Origin: Pseudomonadota bacterium
Lineage (GTDB): Bacteria > Pseudomonadota > Gammaproteobacteria > Burkholderiales > Thiobacillaceae
DNA length: 64,000 nt
Assembly (NCBI GenBank): GCA_021848725.1
Contig: JAJZTS010000002.1
Span: 62,001 to 126,000, forward strand
Direction of reading: 5' to 3'
Below, one piece after another: positions 35,062-44,621 of this stretch. Within the stretch, counting starts at the first letter, position 1. Each line of letters starts with the position of its first letter. The position numbers were made by a program, and so were the translations under genes. The notes below the pieces were generated by a model that searched no databases, was not told where the DNA came from, and worked only from the letters and a program-made list of their open reading frames with translations.

Positions 35062-36494
35062 GCCAAATCCAATTCACGCGCCGCTTTCACGTCGTCCAGG
35101 CGCTTGGCCGGCAGCGTGTGCGGCGCCGACTTGACCAGTTCGGCATCGGCCTCGGCCTCCTGCTTCACCGCCTTCATCGCCGCGACGAAGCCGTCCAAGG
35201 TCTCCTTGCTCTCGGTCTCGGTCGGCTCGATCAGCAGGCACTCCGGTACCAGCAGGGGAAAGTAGGTGGTCGGTGCGTGATAACCGTAGTCGAGTAGGCG
35301 CTTGGCGAAGTCCATGGCGGAGACACCGGTCTCGTCCTTGAGTTTCTTCAGGGTAACGATGAATTCGTGCGAGGCGCGGCGCTCGGGGAAGGCCAGCTCG
35401 AAGCCGGCCTTGTTCAGCTCGACCGCCAGATAGTTGGCGTTGAGTGCGGCGTAGTCGGCCACCCGGTGCATACCTTCGCGGCCGAGCAGGCGGGCATAGA
35501 TGTAGGCGCGCATCAGCACGCCCATATTGCCGCCGAAGGCGCTCATGCGGCCGATGCTCTGCGGGCAGTCGGCCTCTTCCGCCCAGCGGTAGAAGCCCTT
35601 GTCCTCGACCACGTAGGGGATGGGCAGGAACGGCTTCAAGCGCTCGGACACACCGACCGGGCCGGCGCCGGGGCCACCACCGCCGTGCGGGGTGGAGAAG
35701 GTCTTGTGCAGGTTCATGTGGATGACGTCGAAGCCCATGTCGCCCGGCCGCACCCGGCCGAGGATGGCGTTGAGGTTGGCACCGTCGTAGTAGGTCAGGC
35801 CGCCGGCCTCGTGCACGATCTTCTGGATCGCGACGATGGTCTTCTCGAACACACCCAGGGTGGACGGGTTGGTCAGCATCAGGCCGGCGGTCTTGGGGCC
35901 GACCACGGCCTTCAAGGCCTCGATATCGACGTTGCCCTGGCGGTCGGTCGGGATCTCACGCACAGTGTAGCCGCACATGGTGGCGGTGGCCGGGTTGGTG
36001 CCGTGGGCGGCGTCGGGCACGATGATCTCGCTGCGCTCGCTGTCGCCGCGCAACTCGTGATAGGCACGGATCATCGCCACGCCGGCGAATTCGCCCTGGG
36101 CACCGGCCATCGGGGCGAGCGAGACGCCGGCCATGCCGGTGACCTCTTTCAACATCTCCTGCAACTCGTGCATCGAGGCGAGGAAACCCTGGCCGGTGTC
36201 GGCGTCGGCCAGCGGGTGGCGCGACAGGAATTGCGGCAGCATGGCCAAGCTGTTGCAGACGCGCGGGTTGTACTTCATGGTGCACGAACCCAGCGGATAG
36301 AACTGGGTGTCGATCGAGAAGTTCTTCTGGCTCAAGCGGGTGTAGTGGCGCACCACGTCAAGCTCGGAGGTCTCGGGCAAACCGGGCGCCTCTTGGCGCA
36401 GCAGTTCGGCCGGCAGGTCATCGGCGGCAGCGGCCTGTTGCGGGGCCTGGGCCTGAGCGCGGCGACCGGCGTGGGAATGTTCGAAAATCAGCAT
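35046..36494 (-). CDS. gcvPB: Glycine dehydrogenase (decarboxylating) subunit 2
   Basis: The PLP-binding half of split P-protein, which decarboxylates glycine and passes the aminomethyl group to GcvH. The 482-residue protein has the PLP lysine K264 in [20 protein letters not shown], plus [16 protein letters not shown] region and STLGVFEK. Split GcvPA/GcvPB is typical of many thermophiles and chemolithotrophs as against fused GcvP. The ATG at 36494 is used; the longer frame continues into tpx. Confidence 0.96.
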   Translation of the reverse strand: MLIFEHSHAGRRAQAQAPQQAAAADDLPAELLRQEAPGLPETSELDVVRHYTRLSQKNFSIDTQFYPLGSCTMKYNPRVCNSLAMLPQFLSRHPLADADTGQGFLASMHELQEMLKEVTGMAGVSLAPMAGAQGEFAGVAMIRAYHELRGDSERSEIIVPDAAHGTNPATATMCGYTVREIPTDRQGNVDIEALKAVVGPKTAGLMLTNPSTLGVFEKTIVAIQKIVHEAGGLTYYDGANLNAILGRVRPGDMGFDVIHMNLHKTFSTPHGGGGPGAGPVGVSERLKPFLPIPYVVEDKGFYRWAEEADCPQSIGRMSAFGGNMGVLMRAYIYARLLGREGMHRVADYAALNANYLAVELNKAGFELAFPERRASHEFIVTLKKLKDETGVSAMDFAKRLLDYGYHAPTTYFPLLVPECLLIEPTETESKETLDGFVAAMKAVKQEAEADAELVKSAPHTLPAKRLDDVKAARELDLAWKAA

Positions 36495-36541
36495 GTCTAT
36501 TCGCTTATCGGCGGAGATGTGTTGAGTAATGACGACCGGGC

Positions 36542-37075
36542 TTATTCTTCCTCGGGCTTTTCGCTTTCCATGGTCTCGCGGAAGGCATCGAGCAAGGCGC
36601 CGTAATTGGGCTCGCCCTTGATCTCGGAGACCAGCTCGGAATAGATCACCTTGTCGTCCTCGTCGAGCAGCAACACTGCCCGGGCCAACAGGCCACCCAA
36701 AGGCGGGTCCATGATCATCACGCCGTATTGCTTGTGGAAATCGCGGCCACGCATGGTCGACAGGGTGATCACGTTGTCCAGCGCCTCGCCGCCGCAGAAC
36801 CGGGTTTGGGCGAACGGTAGATCGGCCGACACCACCAGGATCACGGTGTTGGGCAACTCGGCCGCCACGGCGTTGAATTTGCGCGTAGAGGCCTGGCACA
36901 CCGGCGTGTCCAGGCTGGGGACGATGCTAATGATTTTTTTCTTGCCGTAGAACTGCGACAAGGACACATCCTTGAGATCCTTATCCACCAGCATGAAACT
37001 CGGGGCCGTATCGCCGGGCCTGGGGAAATGACCACCGACCTCGACCGGTTCGCCGCCAAGGGTCACAGTCGCCAT
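36542..37075 (-). CDS. tpx: Thiol peroxidase Tpx
   Basis: An atypical 2-Cys peroxiredoxin that reduces peroxides, using thioredoxin. The peroxidatic C60 lies in [12 protein letters not shown] and the resolving C94 in TRFCGG; the motif VPSLDTPVC is Tpx-specific. Length 177 against the usual 165-170, the extra being an acidic C-terminal tail. It lies between gcvPA and gcvPB, with short gaps (23 and 47 bases), an unusual operon position that suggests co-expression with the glycine cleavage genes. Confidence 0.95.
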   Translation of the reverse strand: MATVTLGGEPVEVGGHFPRPGDTAPSFMLVDKDLKDVSLSQFYGKKKIISIVPSLDTPVCQASTRKFNAVAAELPNTVILVVSADLPFAQTRFCGGEALDNVITLSTMRGRDFHKQYGVMIMDPPLGGLLARAVLLLDEDDKVIYSELVSEIKGEPNYGALLDAFRETMESEKPEEE

Positions 37076-37098
37076 AATCGTCTCCTTCTCTCGCTGGG

Positions 37099-38490
37099 TT
37101 AAGACTTGTACGCGCAGGGCGGCGCTTCGCGCCGCCGGCTAAGGATACGCTCCAATTGTTGCGCATATCGGTCAAGGTCGCTACCCGTCTTGGTCTCGGT
37201 GGCGCAGACCAGAATCGCATCCTCCATGCCCGGAAAGTCATGTCCCAAGGCATAGCCGCCGAGAATGCCCTGGGCGCGCAAGGCGCGCAGCACCTCACCC
37301 GACTCGCTGCCGACGCGCAGTACCGCCTCGTGGAAGAACGGTGCATTGAAGGCACGGGTCACGCCCGGTATCGCGCAGAGTTTTTCAATCAGGACTTTGG
37401 TGTTGGCATGCGAGGCCAGGGCCACCCGCTTCAGACCTTCCGCACCGAGCAGCGACATATGGATGGTCGCCGCCGTCACCAGCAGCCCTTGGTTCGAGCA
37501 GATGTTGGAGGTGGCCTTGGCCCGGCGGATATGCTGCTCGCGCGCCTGCAGGGTAAGCACGAAGCCGGACTTGCCGTCGCGGTCGACGGTGCGACCGACG
37601 ATACGGCCGGGCATCTGCCGAGCCAGCGCCTGCTTGCAGGTCATGAAGCCGAAATAGGGGCCGCCGGAGGCCAGCGGCACGCCCAGGGGCTGGCCGTCAC
37701 CGACACAAATGTCCGCGCCCGCACCACCCCACTGGCCGGGCGCCTTAAGCAGGGCCAGGGACAGCGGGTTGACCACGGCGATGGCGAACATGCCGTTGGC
37801 ATGGGCCCAGTCGGTCAATGGGTCGACCGCTTCCAGCGCGCCGAAGAAATTGGGCTGGGCAATGACCAGCGCCGCACTCGGCTGGCCCTCGTAGGACTTG
37901 AGCGCATCGAGCAGGGTGATACCCGAGGCCGGGTCGAACGGGAGCTCGACCAGTTCGATGTTCTGGTTCTTCACCACCGCCTGGGTCACGGCACGGTAAC
38001 GGGGATGCAGCGTGCCCGGCACCAGCACGCGGCGCGAACCGTTCTTGGCCGCGCGCACGGCCATGAGCACGGCCTCAGCCAGGCCCGAAGCGCCGTCGTA
38101 GAGCGAGGCATTGGAGACATCGAGCCCGGTCAGCCGGGTCATCATGGTCTGGTATTCGTAGATCAGCTGCAGCGTGCCCTGGCTGGCCTCGGCCTGATAC
38201 GGCGTATAGGCCGAGTAGTACTCGCCGCGGGTGACGATCTGCCAGACCGCCGCCGGGATGTGGTGCTCGTAGGCGCCAGCGCCGATAAAGTTGAGATAGA
38301 AACCGTCCTGCGCCGCCCGCTCGTGCATGAGCCGGGTCACCGCCATCTCCGGCTCGCCGGCAGGAACGCCCTCGAGGCCGCCGCATTTGAGGTCGGCCGG
38401 GATTTCGTCGAACAGGTCTTCGATCGACTGGGCGCCGATGCTGGCCAGCATCGCGGCCACGTCTTCCTGGGTATGCGGGATGAACGGCAT
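37099..38490 (-). CDS. gcvPA: Glycine dehydrogenase (decarboxylating) subunit 1
   Basis: The structural and substrate-binding half of split P-protein. The 463 residues start [19 protein letters not shown] and contain [19 protein letters not shown] and [21 protein letters not shown], characteristic of GcvPA. It forms an alpha2beta2 enzyme with GcvPB, from which it is separated here by tpx. Its start is one base from the gcvH stop. Confidence 0.96.
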   Translation of the reverse strand: MPFIPHTQEDVAAMLASIGAQSIEDLFDEIPADLKCGGLEGVPAGEPEMAVTRLMHERAAQDGFYLNFIGAGAYEHHIPAAVWQIVTRGEYYSAYTPYQAEASQGTLQLIYEYQTMMTRLTGLDVSNASLYDGASGLAEAVLMAVRAAKNGSRRVLVPGTLHPRYRAVTQAVVKNQNIELVELPFDPASGITLLDALKSYEGQPSAALVIAQPNFFGALEAVDPLTDWAHANGMFAIAVVNPLSLALLKAPGQWGGAGADICVGDGQPLGVPLASGGPYFGFMTCKQALARQMPGRIVGRTVDRDGKSGFVLTLQAREQHIRRAKATSNICSNQGLLVTAATIHMSLLGAEGLKRVALASHANTKVLIEKLCAIPGVTRAFNAPFFHEAVLRVGSESGEVLRALRAQGILGGYALGHDFPGMEDAILVCATETKTGSDLDRYAQQLERILSRRREAPPCAYKS

Positions 38491-38491
38491 A

Positions 38492-38881
38492 TCAGTGCGC
38501 TTCGGAGTCCACGTGGGCCTGGTAGGCGGCGGCGTCGAGCAGGCCGTTCAGGTCGCCGGCATTGTCGGGTTTGAGCTTGAACATCCAGGCGCCGTAGGCG
38601 TCCTTGTTGATGCTCTCGGGGCTGGCTTCGAGGTCGCCGTTCACCGCCACCACTTCGCCGGCGATCGGGGCATAGACGTCGGAGGCGGCCTTGACCGACT
38701 CGACCACGGCGCATTCCTCGCCCTGGGTCAGCTTACGGCCGACCGTGGGGTTCTCGACGAACACCATGTCGCCCAACAGGTCCTGGGCATGGTGGGTGAT
38801 GCCCACGGTCACGCTGCCGTCGGCCTCGAGCCGGGCCCACTCGTGGGACTTGGTGTATTTCAGATCGGCGGGGATGCTCAT
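38492..38881 (-). CDS. gcvH: Glycine cleavage system H protein
   Basis: The lipoylated carrier that shuttles the aminomethyl group among P-, T- and L-proteins. The 129 residues have the lipoyl-lysine K64 in [12 protein letters not shown] and the family start [10 protein letters not shown]. Its lipoyl group would be supplied by the lipA gene in the same operon. Its start is ten bases after gcvT. The longer upstream frame is an overlap with gcvT. Confidence 0.97.
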   Translation of the reverse strand: MSIPADLKYTKSHEWARLEADGSVTVGITHHAQDLLGDMVFVENPTVGRKLTQGEECAVVESVKAASDVYAPIAGEVVAVNGDLEASPESINKDAYGAWMFKLKPDNAGDLNGLLDAAAYQAHVDSEAH

Positions 38882-38891
38882 CGTTTTCTCC

Positions 38892-39977
38892 TTAAACCAA
38901 AGCCTTGCCGTTGCGCACGAAGGGATATTTGACCACACGTGCCTTGAGTCGTTTATCGCGAATTTCCACTTCCACCTCGTCGCCCACCGCGACACCCACC
39001 GGGATGCGGGCCAGGGCGATCGAGGCATTCAAGGTCGGGCTGAACGAGCCGCTGGTGATCTCGCCCGCGCCCTCTTTTGTATGGACATGCTGGTGCGCGC
39101 GCAGCACGCCCTTGTCCAGCAGCAACAGGCCAACCAGCTGCCGGCCGATCGGCAGGCGTTGCAGCGATTCCTTGCCGATGAAGTCGCGCTCGCTCTTGAG
39201 GTCCACGGTCCAGGCCAAGCCGGATTCCAGCGGCGTGGTGGTCTCGTCCATGTCCTGGCCGTACAGGTTCATGCCCGCCTCCAGGCGCAAGGTGTCGCGC
39301 GCGCCGAGGCCGCAGGGTTTCACGCCGGCCTCGAGCAGGGCCTGCCAGAAGAAGGCGGCGGCCTTTTCCGGCAGCATGATCTCGAAACCGTCCTCGCCGG
39401 TGTAGCCGGTGCGGGCGACGAACATCTGGCCGACCAGCACGGCGGTGAAGGGCTTCATCGGCCGGGTCAGTTCCTCGCTGCCGGGCAGGGCCTGCCACAG
39501 CTTCTCGGCGGCCTGCGGCCCCTGCACGGCGATCATGGCCAGATCGCGCCGCGGCTTGATCTCCAGGCCGGGGGCGAACTTGTCCCTTTGCGTTTCCATC
39601 CAGGCCAGGTCCTTGTCGGCGCAACCGGCATTGACCACCAGGCGGAACCAGGACTCGCTCATGAAGTAGATGATCAGGTCGTCGACCACGCCGCCGCCCT
39701 CGTGCAGCATGCAGCTGTAGAGCGCCTTGCCGGTGTGCTGTAGCTTGTCGACGTTGTTGGCGACCAGCTTTTTCAGAAAGGCGCGCACGCCGTCGCCCTT
39801 GATGTCGACCGGCAGCATGTGCGAGACGTCGAACATGCCGGCATCGCGCCGCACGATGTGGTGCTCCTCGAGCTGCGAGCCGTAGTGGATCGGCATCTCC
39901 CAGCCGGAGAAGTCGACCAGCTTGGCGTTGGCCTCGCGGTGCTTTTGGTTGAGCGGGGTTTGTTTGAGTTCAGCCAT
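38892..39977 (-). CDS. gcvT: Glycine cleavage system T protein (aminomethyltransferase)
   Basis: Transfers the methylene carbon from the aminomethyl-lipoyl-H-protein to tetrahydrofolate, releasing ammonia. The 361-residue protein starts [29 protein letters not shown] and contains [10 protein letters not shown] and [13 protein letters not shown], with the catalytic Asp in the family position (MFDVSHM). It is 16 bases after lipA. The longer frame upstream, through lipA and repeats, is spurious. Confidence 0.97.
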   Translation of the reverse strand: MAELKQTPLNQKHREANAKLVDFSGWEMPIHYGSQLEEHHIVRRDAGMFDVSHMLPVDIKGDGVRAFLKKLVANNVDKLQHTGKALYSCMLHEGGGVVDDLIIYFMSESWFRLVVNAGCADKDLAWMETQRDKFAPGLEIKPRRDLAMIAVQGPQAAEKLWQALPGSEELTRPMKPFTAVLVGQMFVARTGYTGEDGFEIMLPEKAAAFFWQALLEAGVKPCGLGARDTLRLEAGMNLYGQDMDETTTPLESGLAWTVDLKSERDFIGKESLQRLPIGRQLVGLLLLDKGVLRAHQHVHTKEGAGEITSGSFSPTLNASIALARIPVGVAVGDEVEVEIRDKRLKARVVKYPFVRNGKALV

Positions 39978-39993
39978 GTGCGTCCTTGTCGAT

Positions 39994-40974
39994 TCAAACA
40001 CCCCCCTCCCCCGCAAGCGGGGGAGGGGCTGGGGGAGAGGGGAATTTGTTATCGCCAGTGAGCAAGCCCTCTCCCGGTCCTTCGGACCACCCTCCCCCGC
40101 TTGCGGGGGAGGGTAATTGCAACTCTTCGGCGTAATACGAGCTTCTGACCAGCGGCCCGGCCTTGACCCAGGCAAAGCCCAGCTCGCGCGCGGCGATTTC
40201 ATATTCGGCAAATTCGTCCGGATGGACGTAGCGGGCCACCGGCAGGTTGTCGAGCGCGGGCCGCAGGTACTGGCCGAGCGAGACACGACTCACGCCGGCC
40301 ACCCGCAAATCGCGCAGCACTTGCAGCACCTCTTCCTGCGTTTCGCCCAGGCCGAGCATCAACGCCGACTTGGCCTCGATGCCGGGCTGCCGGGCCGCCA
40401 GGGCCAGCAGTTCCAGCGAGCGCTCGTACTTGGCACCCTTGCGCGCCTCGCGATAGAAACGGGGCACGGTCTCGACGTTGTGGCCCCAAACCAGATCGCG
40501 CCGTGCACCTTCGGGCAAATTGGCCAGGGTGGCGTTGAACACGCGCACGGCATTGGCCTGGGTGTGACGGAAATCGGGGGTGAGGAACTCGACGCCGATG
40601 CCGGGCTTGCGCAGGCGCAGCTCGCGCAGGGTGTCGGCGAAGGCCCCGGCGCCGCCGTCGTCGAGATCGTCGCGGTTGACCGAGGTCAGCACCACGTAAT
40701 CGAGATTCATGGCGATGACCGACTCGGCCACGCGTCGCGGCTCGTCGCGGTCGAACCAAGTCGGTTTGCCGGTCTTCACCGCGCAGAAGGCGCAGGCCCG
40801 GGTGCAGGTGTCGCCCAAGAGCATAAAGGTGGCGGTGCCGCGGCTCCAGCACTCGCCGCGGTTGGGGCACTTGGCCTCCTCGCACACGGTGTGCAGGCCC
40901 TGGCCGCGCACTGCCTGGTGGGTCGCCGGGAAATGCGCCTCGCGGCCGAGGTTCTGGCGGATCCAGACCGGCAT
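39994..40974 (-). CDS. lipA: Lipoyl synthase LipA with repeat-encoded C-terminal extension
   Basis: A radical-SAM enzyme that inserts two sulfurs into octanoyl groups to make lipoyl. The auxiliary cluster Cys are C31-C36-C42 (CEEAKCPNRGEC), the radical-SAM cluster is C57-C61-C64 (CTRACAFC), and the C-terminal RSSY motif is VRSSYYAEEL. The catalytic part ends near residue 285; about 41 further residues (Pro/Gly/Ser-rich) are encoded by palindromic repeats before the stop. The start at 40974 is beyond the riboswitch; the larger upstream frame crosses that RNA. LipA as the first gene of a glycine-riboswitch operon is notable. Confidence 0.93.
   Translation of the reverse strand: MPVWIRQNLGREAHFPATHQAVRGQGLHTVCEEAKCPNRGECWSRGTATFMLLGDTCTRACAFCAVKTGKPTWFDRDEPRRVAESVIAMNLDYVVLTSVNRDDLDDGGAGAFADTLRELRLRKPGIGVEFLTPDFRHTQANAVRVFNATLANLPEGARRDLVWGHNVETVPRFYREARKGAKYERSLELLALAARQPGIEAKSALMLGLGETQEEVLQVLRDLRVAGVSRVSLGQYLRPALDNLPVARYVHPDEFAEYEIAARELGFAWVKAGPLVRSSYYAEELQLPSPASGGGWSEGPGEGLLTGDNKFPSPPAPPPLAGEGGV
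40005..40114. repeat. Pair of palindromic elements in the 3' end of lipA
   Basis: 40005-40042 carries CCCTCCCCCGC-AA-GCGGGGGAGGGG followed by a GGGGGAGAGGGG tail; 40067-40114 is a related unit in the opposite orientation, with a GGTCC-TTC-GGACC hairpin followed by CCCTCCCCCGC-TT-GCGGGGGAGGG. They are in frame with lipA and specify its extra C-terminal residues. The family recurs at 41.1 and 42.5 kb, and more distantly at 3.9 kb. Confidence 0.8.
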
Positions 40975-41049
40975 GCGGGTGATATTGCGTTGAGTTGCAG
41001 TCTGCAAGGCAGGCTCCGGAAACGATAAAGGGTGGTGCTCAAGAACCTG

Positions 41050-41300
41050 CTTTTCGGCCCTACTCGCACGCACCCCTCTGTCCTGGTACCTGAGAGATTT
41101 AGCCCCATCGGTGGCTGCCAGCTCCCTCTCCCCTAACCCTCTCCCGCTTGCGGGCGAGGGGGACAAGGTGTCGCTCACGCGACTTGAATTGGACTGCAGC
41201 GCTCTCCAGAGTTGCCCGTCTCCCGCGGTCCTTTTGCCTGAGCGATTGCGGGTGAGTTGCGCCTTCGGCGACACGCACTGCGTGTTCTCTCCCACGGGAA
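41050..41300 (-). promoter_or_regulatory. Tandem glycine riboswitch
   Basis: Read on the minus strand, aptamer I shows GGGAGAG (41287-41298 region), GCCGAAGGCGCAA, CTCAGGCAAAAGGACCGCGG and ACTCTGGAGAGC. Aptamer II shows GCCACCGATGGGGCTAA, ATCTCTCAGGTACCAGGACA and GAGGGG. All are core motifs of tandem glycine aptamers, where glycine typically activates gcv genes. The RNA precedes lipA-gcvT-gcvH-gcvPA-tpx-gcvPB. The P2 arms of aptamer II (GCTGCAG, CTGGCAGC) are separated by about 72 bases holding a repeat and an extra hairpin. The expression platform (from about 41050 to lipA) shows no clear terminator. Confidence 0.85.
41123..41162. repeat. Palindromic element inside aptamer II of the riboswitch
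   Basis: On the minus strand it reads CCCTCGCCCGC-AA-GCGGGAGAGGG, with one stem mismatch, then TTAGGGGAGAGGGAG. It matches the element at 42541-42580 in the opposite orientation almost base for base. It lies between the P2 arms of the second glycine aptamer. Confidence 0.8.
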
Positions 41301-41357
41301 CGATAGCTGGGTCGGACTATACCGGAGGCCACCCGGCGGCGGCAAGGCGCCTTATTT

Positions 41358-42308
41358 TCAGGGGTATTCCAGGGTCACCCGGTAGCCGGCAGCGGACAGG
41401 CCGCTGAGGTTGAGGTCGAGCAGAATTTCGAATTCCTGGCCGGGCGCGATACCCGGCTTGCCGACGCCCTTGCCGGCAAGATAATCGCGCGGCGCGAACA
41501 CCCGCTGCGCCAAGGCCTTGTCGCGCACATCGGTCAGGGTCAACGCCAGATACGGCCAATCCATCATGCGCTCGGCGCGATTGCTGAAGGCAACGCGCAG
41601 ACGGGCGCTATCCGGGCTTTCCGGATCGGTCTCCAACGACGACGACTCCACCCGCAAGGCATCGCGGTCGCGCGGCAGCGGCACGGTGCAATGCAAGGGC
41701 GCGCAAACCGCCTCCATATAGGGGCGCAACATCGGCTGCCACGCCGCCAACTCGCTGCGCGCGAAATATGTGATCTGCAGCACTATCAGCCACAACAAAA
41801 ACACGATCGCCATGCCACGGCCAAAGCGCGCCAAAGCGGAACGCTTTGCCGGCACGGGCAAGGCGGACAACAAGATGTCGTCCGCACGCTCCTCGCTGGG
41901 GAGCGCCAGCGTCAGCCAAGTCGGGAGGGTCGCCGCCTCATCGGGCTCGGTACGATAAATCGTCAAATCGGCGATCGGCTCAGGTTTGGCTACGGGTTGA
42001 GGTTCGACCGGGGGTAGCGAGGGCGCAGGGGTCGGTTCCGGCTTGGGTTCGGGCAAGTCGAAATGCAAATCGATGCGCGGTTCCAAACGCTCGCCAGCAG
42101 GTTCGATCGCGGGCGCTGGCGGTTTAGCCGCAGCGGACGTGGCCTGTTCCAGGTCCACCGCCGGTGGGATCGCAATCTCAGGCAAGAGGGCATCGTAGGC
42201 GTTGAACACCGCATTGCAGTGACCGCAGCGCACCAAGCCGCGCTTGGCATCGAGCTGGGCCTGGCCGACCCGAAAGGTCGTGCGGCATTCGGGGCAGGAG
42301 GTCAACAC
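41358..42308 (-). CDS. Zinc-ribbon / DUF3426 membrane protein
   Basis: A 316-residue protein with an N-terminal MJ0042-type zinc ribbon (CPECRTTF...VRCGHCNAVFN), a long Pro/Glu-rich linker, one membrane helix (about 181-197, MAIVFLLWLIVLQITYF) and a C-terminal DUF3426 domain. It follows prmA in many betaproteobacteria; the function is not established. The GTG at 42308 overlaps the prmA stop (GTGTTGA), coupling translation; in-frame codons upstream lie inside prmA. Confidence 0.85.
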   Translation of the reverse strand: MLTSCPECRTTFRVGQAQLDAKRGLVRCGHCNAVFNAYDALLPEIAIPPAVDLEQATSAAAKPPAPAIEPAGERLEPRIDLHFDLPEPKPEPTPAPSLPPVEPQPVAKPEPIADLTIYRTEPDEAATLPTWLTLALPSEERADDILLSALPVPAKRSALARFGRGMAIVFLLWLIVLQITYFARSELAAWQPMLRPYMEAVCAPLHCTVPLPRDRDALRVESSSLETDPESPDSARLRVAFSNRAERMMDWPYLALTLTDVRDKALAQRVFAPRDYLAGKGVGKPGIAPGQEFEILLDLNLSGLSAAGYRVTLEYP

Positions 42309-43246
42309 CGCTTGACGCCCTCCAGGCAGACCCAGCCCTCCTCCGCCGCCCACAAATGCATATCGAACTCCGCACCGTAGGCATCGAGGATCTCCCCGGC
42401 CTGTGCCTCGAGGATGCCGGACAAGGCGATGCGCCCGCCGCAGCGCACACGCGCCGCCAACAGCGGCCGCAACGCCCGCAGCGGATTGGTCAGGATATTC
42501 GCCACCAAGACGTCGTAAATCGCTTTGGGCTTAGCGACCGTCCCCTCTCCCGCAAGCGGGAGAGGGTTGGGGAGAGGGGGCAGTTCGTCGGCCGTACAAA
42601 ACATGGCCTCGATCTTATTGCGTTCGGCGTTGTCGCGCGAGGCCGTGACCGCCTGGGGGTCGATGTCGACCCCCAGCACGCGGCCAGCACCCAGCTTGGC
42701 CGCAGCGATGGCCAGGATGCCGGAGCCACAGCCGTAATCGAGCACGGCCTCGCCCGGCCGCACGTTCTGCTCCAGCCAGCGCAGACACAGGCGGGTGGTC
42801 GGGTGGCTGCCGGTGCCGAAGGCGAGACCGGGATCGAGCTCGATGCAAATCGCCTGCGGATTGGGCGGCTCATGCCAGCTGGGCACGATCCACAGCCGGT
42901 CGGAGATGCGGATGGGCTCGAACTGGGACTGGGTCAGACGCACCCAATCCTGCTCTTCGATTTTTTCGACTTGGTAATCCACCGGCACGGTCAACTTGGC
43001 CGCGCCCGCGGCCTCGGCGATCAGGGCCGGCACATCGGCCTCGGCCGGCAGCAGGGCCTCGACCCAGTTGCGCTGCCAGGACTTGGGCTCGTCCAGGCCC
43101 GGCTCGCCGAACTGCGGCTGCTCGGCCTCAGTGCCGGCATCGCGATCTTCAATGGAAACGGAGAGCGCGCCGGCCGCCATCAGGGCATCGGACCAGGCCT
43201 CGGCCTGGTCGGCGTCGGCGGGAAGCTTCAGGGACAGCCAGGCCAC
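42302..43246 (-). CDS. prmA: Ribosomal protein L11 methyltransferase
   Basis: PrmA trimethylates lysines and the N-terminus of L11. The SAM motif LDYGCGSGILAIAAAKLGA and the catalytic-fold motif VLVANILTNPLR are present. Between them, after FCTADELP (about residues 222-236), a palindromic repeat adds an in-frame Pro-rich stretch (LPNPLPLAGEG) that homologues lack from memory. The enzyme otherwise looks complete at 314 residues. It lies between accC (15 bases) and DUF3426. Confidence 0.93.
   Translation of the reverse strand: MAWLSLKLPADADQAEAWSDALMAAGALSVSIEDRDAGTEAEQPQFGEPGLDEPKSWQRNWVEALLPAEADVPALIAEAAGAAKLTVPVDYQVEKIEEQDWVRLTQSQFEPIRISDRLWIVPSWHEPPNPQAICIELDPGLAFGTGSHPTTRLCLRWLEQNVRPGEAVLDYGCGSGILAIAAAKLGAGRVLGVDIDPQAVTASRDNAERNKIEAMFCTADELPPLPNPLPLAGEGTVAKPKAIYDVLVANILTNPLRALRPLLAARVRCGGRIALSGILEAQAGEILDAYGAEFDMHLWAAEEGWVCLEGVKRC
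42541..42580. repeat. Palindromic element inside prmA
   Basis: TCCCCTCTCCCGC-AA-GCGGGAGAGGG followed by TTGGGGAGAGGGGG; a perfect 11-bp stem. It is 40 bases long and fits the prmA reading frame without introducing a stop. Same family as 41123-41162 and 40005-40042. Confidence 0.85.
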
Positions 43247-43261
43247 CGACGTCTTGCCTCC

Positions 43262-44608
43262 TTATTTGTGGATGCCGAGTTTCTTTTCGAGATAGTGAAT
43301 GCTCACGCCACCTTGCAGCACCGCGGCATCCTGCAACAGATCCTGATGCAGCGGGATGTTGGTCTTGATGCCCTCCACGATCATCTCGGACAGCGCGATG
43401 CGCATGCGGGCGATGGCCTGCTCGCGGGTGGCGCCGTAGGTGATGAGCTTGCCGATCATCGAATCGTAATGCGGCGGCACCAGGTAGTTCTGGTAGACGT
43501 GGGAATCGACCCGCACGCCGGGACCGCCCGGGGCATGGTAGAGCGTGATGCGGCCGGGCGAGGGCACGAAGTTGTAAGGGTCCTCGGCGTTGATCCGGCA
43601 TTCCACGGCGTGGCCCTTGAACTGCACTTCTTTCTGTTTGACCGACAGGTGCTCGCCGGCGGCGATGCGGATGCTCTCCTGCACGATGTCGACGCCGGTG
43701 ATCAGCTCGGTGACCGGGTGCTCGACCTGGACCCGGGTGTTCATCTCGATGAAGTAGAACTCGCCATCCTCGTAGAGGAACTCGAAGGTGCCGGCACCGC
43801 GATAACCGATCTGCCGGCAGGCCTCGGCACAACGCTCGCCGATCTTGTTGCGCAGCTTGGGGTCCAGGCCGGGGGCCGGCGCTTCTTCCAGCACCTTTTG
43901 GTGCCGGCGCTGCATGGAGCAGTCGCGCTCGCCCAGGTGCACCGCATCGCCGTGCTCGTCGGCCAAGACCTGAATCTCGATGTGGCGCGGATTGAGCAGG
44001 TACTTCTCCATGTAGACCACGGGATTGTTGAAGGCCGACTGGGCCTCACCCTGGGTCAACTGGATGGACTGCAGCAAGTTGGCCTCGGTATGGACCACGC
44101 GCATGCCGCGACCGCCGCCGCCGCCGGCCGCCTTGATGATGACCGGATAGCCGATCTCCTTGGCCATGCGCAGGCACTCGTCCGGGTCGTCCGGCACGGC
44201 GCCTTCCGAACCGGGCACGCAGGGCACGCCGGATTTCTTCATGGCGTCCTTGGCCGAAACCTTGTCGCCCATCAGGCGGATGGTGTCGGGCCGCGGCCCG
44301 ATGAAGACAAAGCCGGAACTCTCCACCCGTTCGGCGAAGTCGGCGTTCTCCGACAGGAAGCCATAGCCGGGATGGATCGCCTCGGCGTCGGTGACCTCGG
44401 CCGCCGCGATGATGTGCGGCACGTGCAGATAGCTTTTGACCGAGGGCGCCGGGCCGATGCAGACCGACTCGTCGGCTAGCTTGACGTACTTGGCGTCGGC
44501 GTCGGCCTCGGAGTGCACAGCCACGGTCTTGATGCCCATCTCGCGACAGGCACGCTGGATTCGCAGCGCGATTTCGCCCCGATTGGCGATCAGGATTTTT
44601 TCAAACAT
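43262..44608 (-). CDS. accC: Acetyl-CoA carboxylase, biotin carboxylase subunit
   Basis: Carboxylates biotin on AccB with ATP and bicarbonate, the first half of malonyl-CoA synthesis. The 448 residues start [17 protein letters not shown] and contain the ATP-grasp glycine loop [21 protein letters not shown] and the family region [16 protein letters not shown] with catalytic Arg. An ATG at 44608 is used rather than four codons upstream. It follows accB by 13 bases. Confidence 0.98.
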   Translation of the reverse strand: MFEKILIANRGEIALRIQRACREMGIKTVAVHSEADADAKYVKLADESVCIGPAPSVKSYLHVPHIIAAAEVTDAEAIHPGYGFLSENADFAERVESSGFVFIGPRPDTIRLMGDKVSAKDAMKKSGVPCVPGSEGAVPDDPDECLRMAKEIGYPVIIKAAGGGGGRGMRVVHTEANLLQSIQLTQGEAQSAFNNPVVYMEKYLLNPRHIEIQVLADEHGDAVHLGERDCSMQRRHQKVLEEAPAPGLDPKLRNKIGERCAEACRQIGYRGAGTFEFLYEDGEFYFIEMNTRVQVEHPVTELITGVDIVQESIRIAAGEHLSVKQKEVQFKGHAVECRINAEDPYNFVPSPGRITLYHAPGGPGVRVDSHVYQNYLVPPHYDSMIGKLITYGATREQAIARMRIALSEMIVEGIKTNIPLHQDLLQDAAVLQGGVSIHYLEKKLGIHK

Positions 44609-44621
44609 GGCTGGGCTCACC

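Noticed and set aside
39994..41165. CRISPR-like array from repeated G/C-rich palindromes
   Set aside because: Copies are irregularly spaced, inverted relative to each other, lie in genes and have no spacer structure or cas genes.
40974..41295. Longer lipA start giving 433 residues
   Set aside because: The added codons translate the glycine riboswitch and a palindrome; the LipA family start is at 40974.
42356..44479. 707-codon frame opposite prmA and accC
   Set aside because: Both genes on the other strand have intact catalytic motifs and correct lengths; the antisense product is His/Asp/Gly-rich low-complexity sequence typical of shadows.
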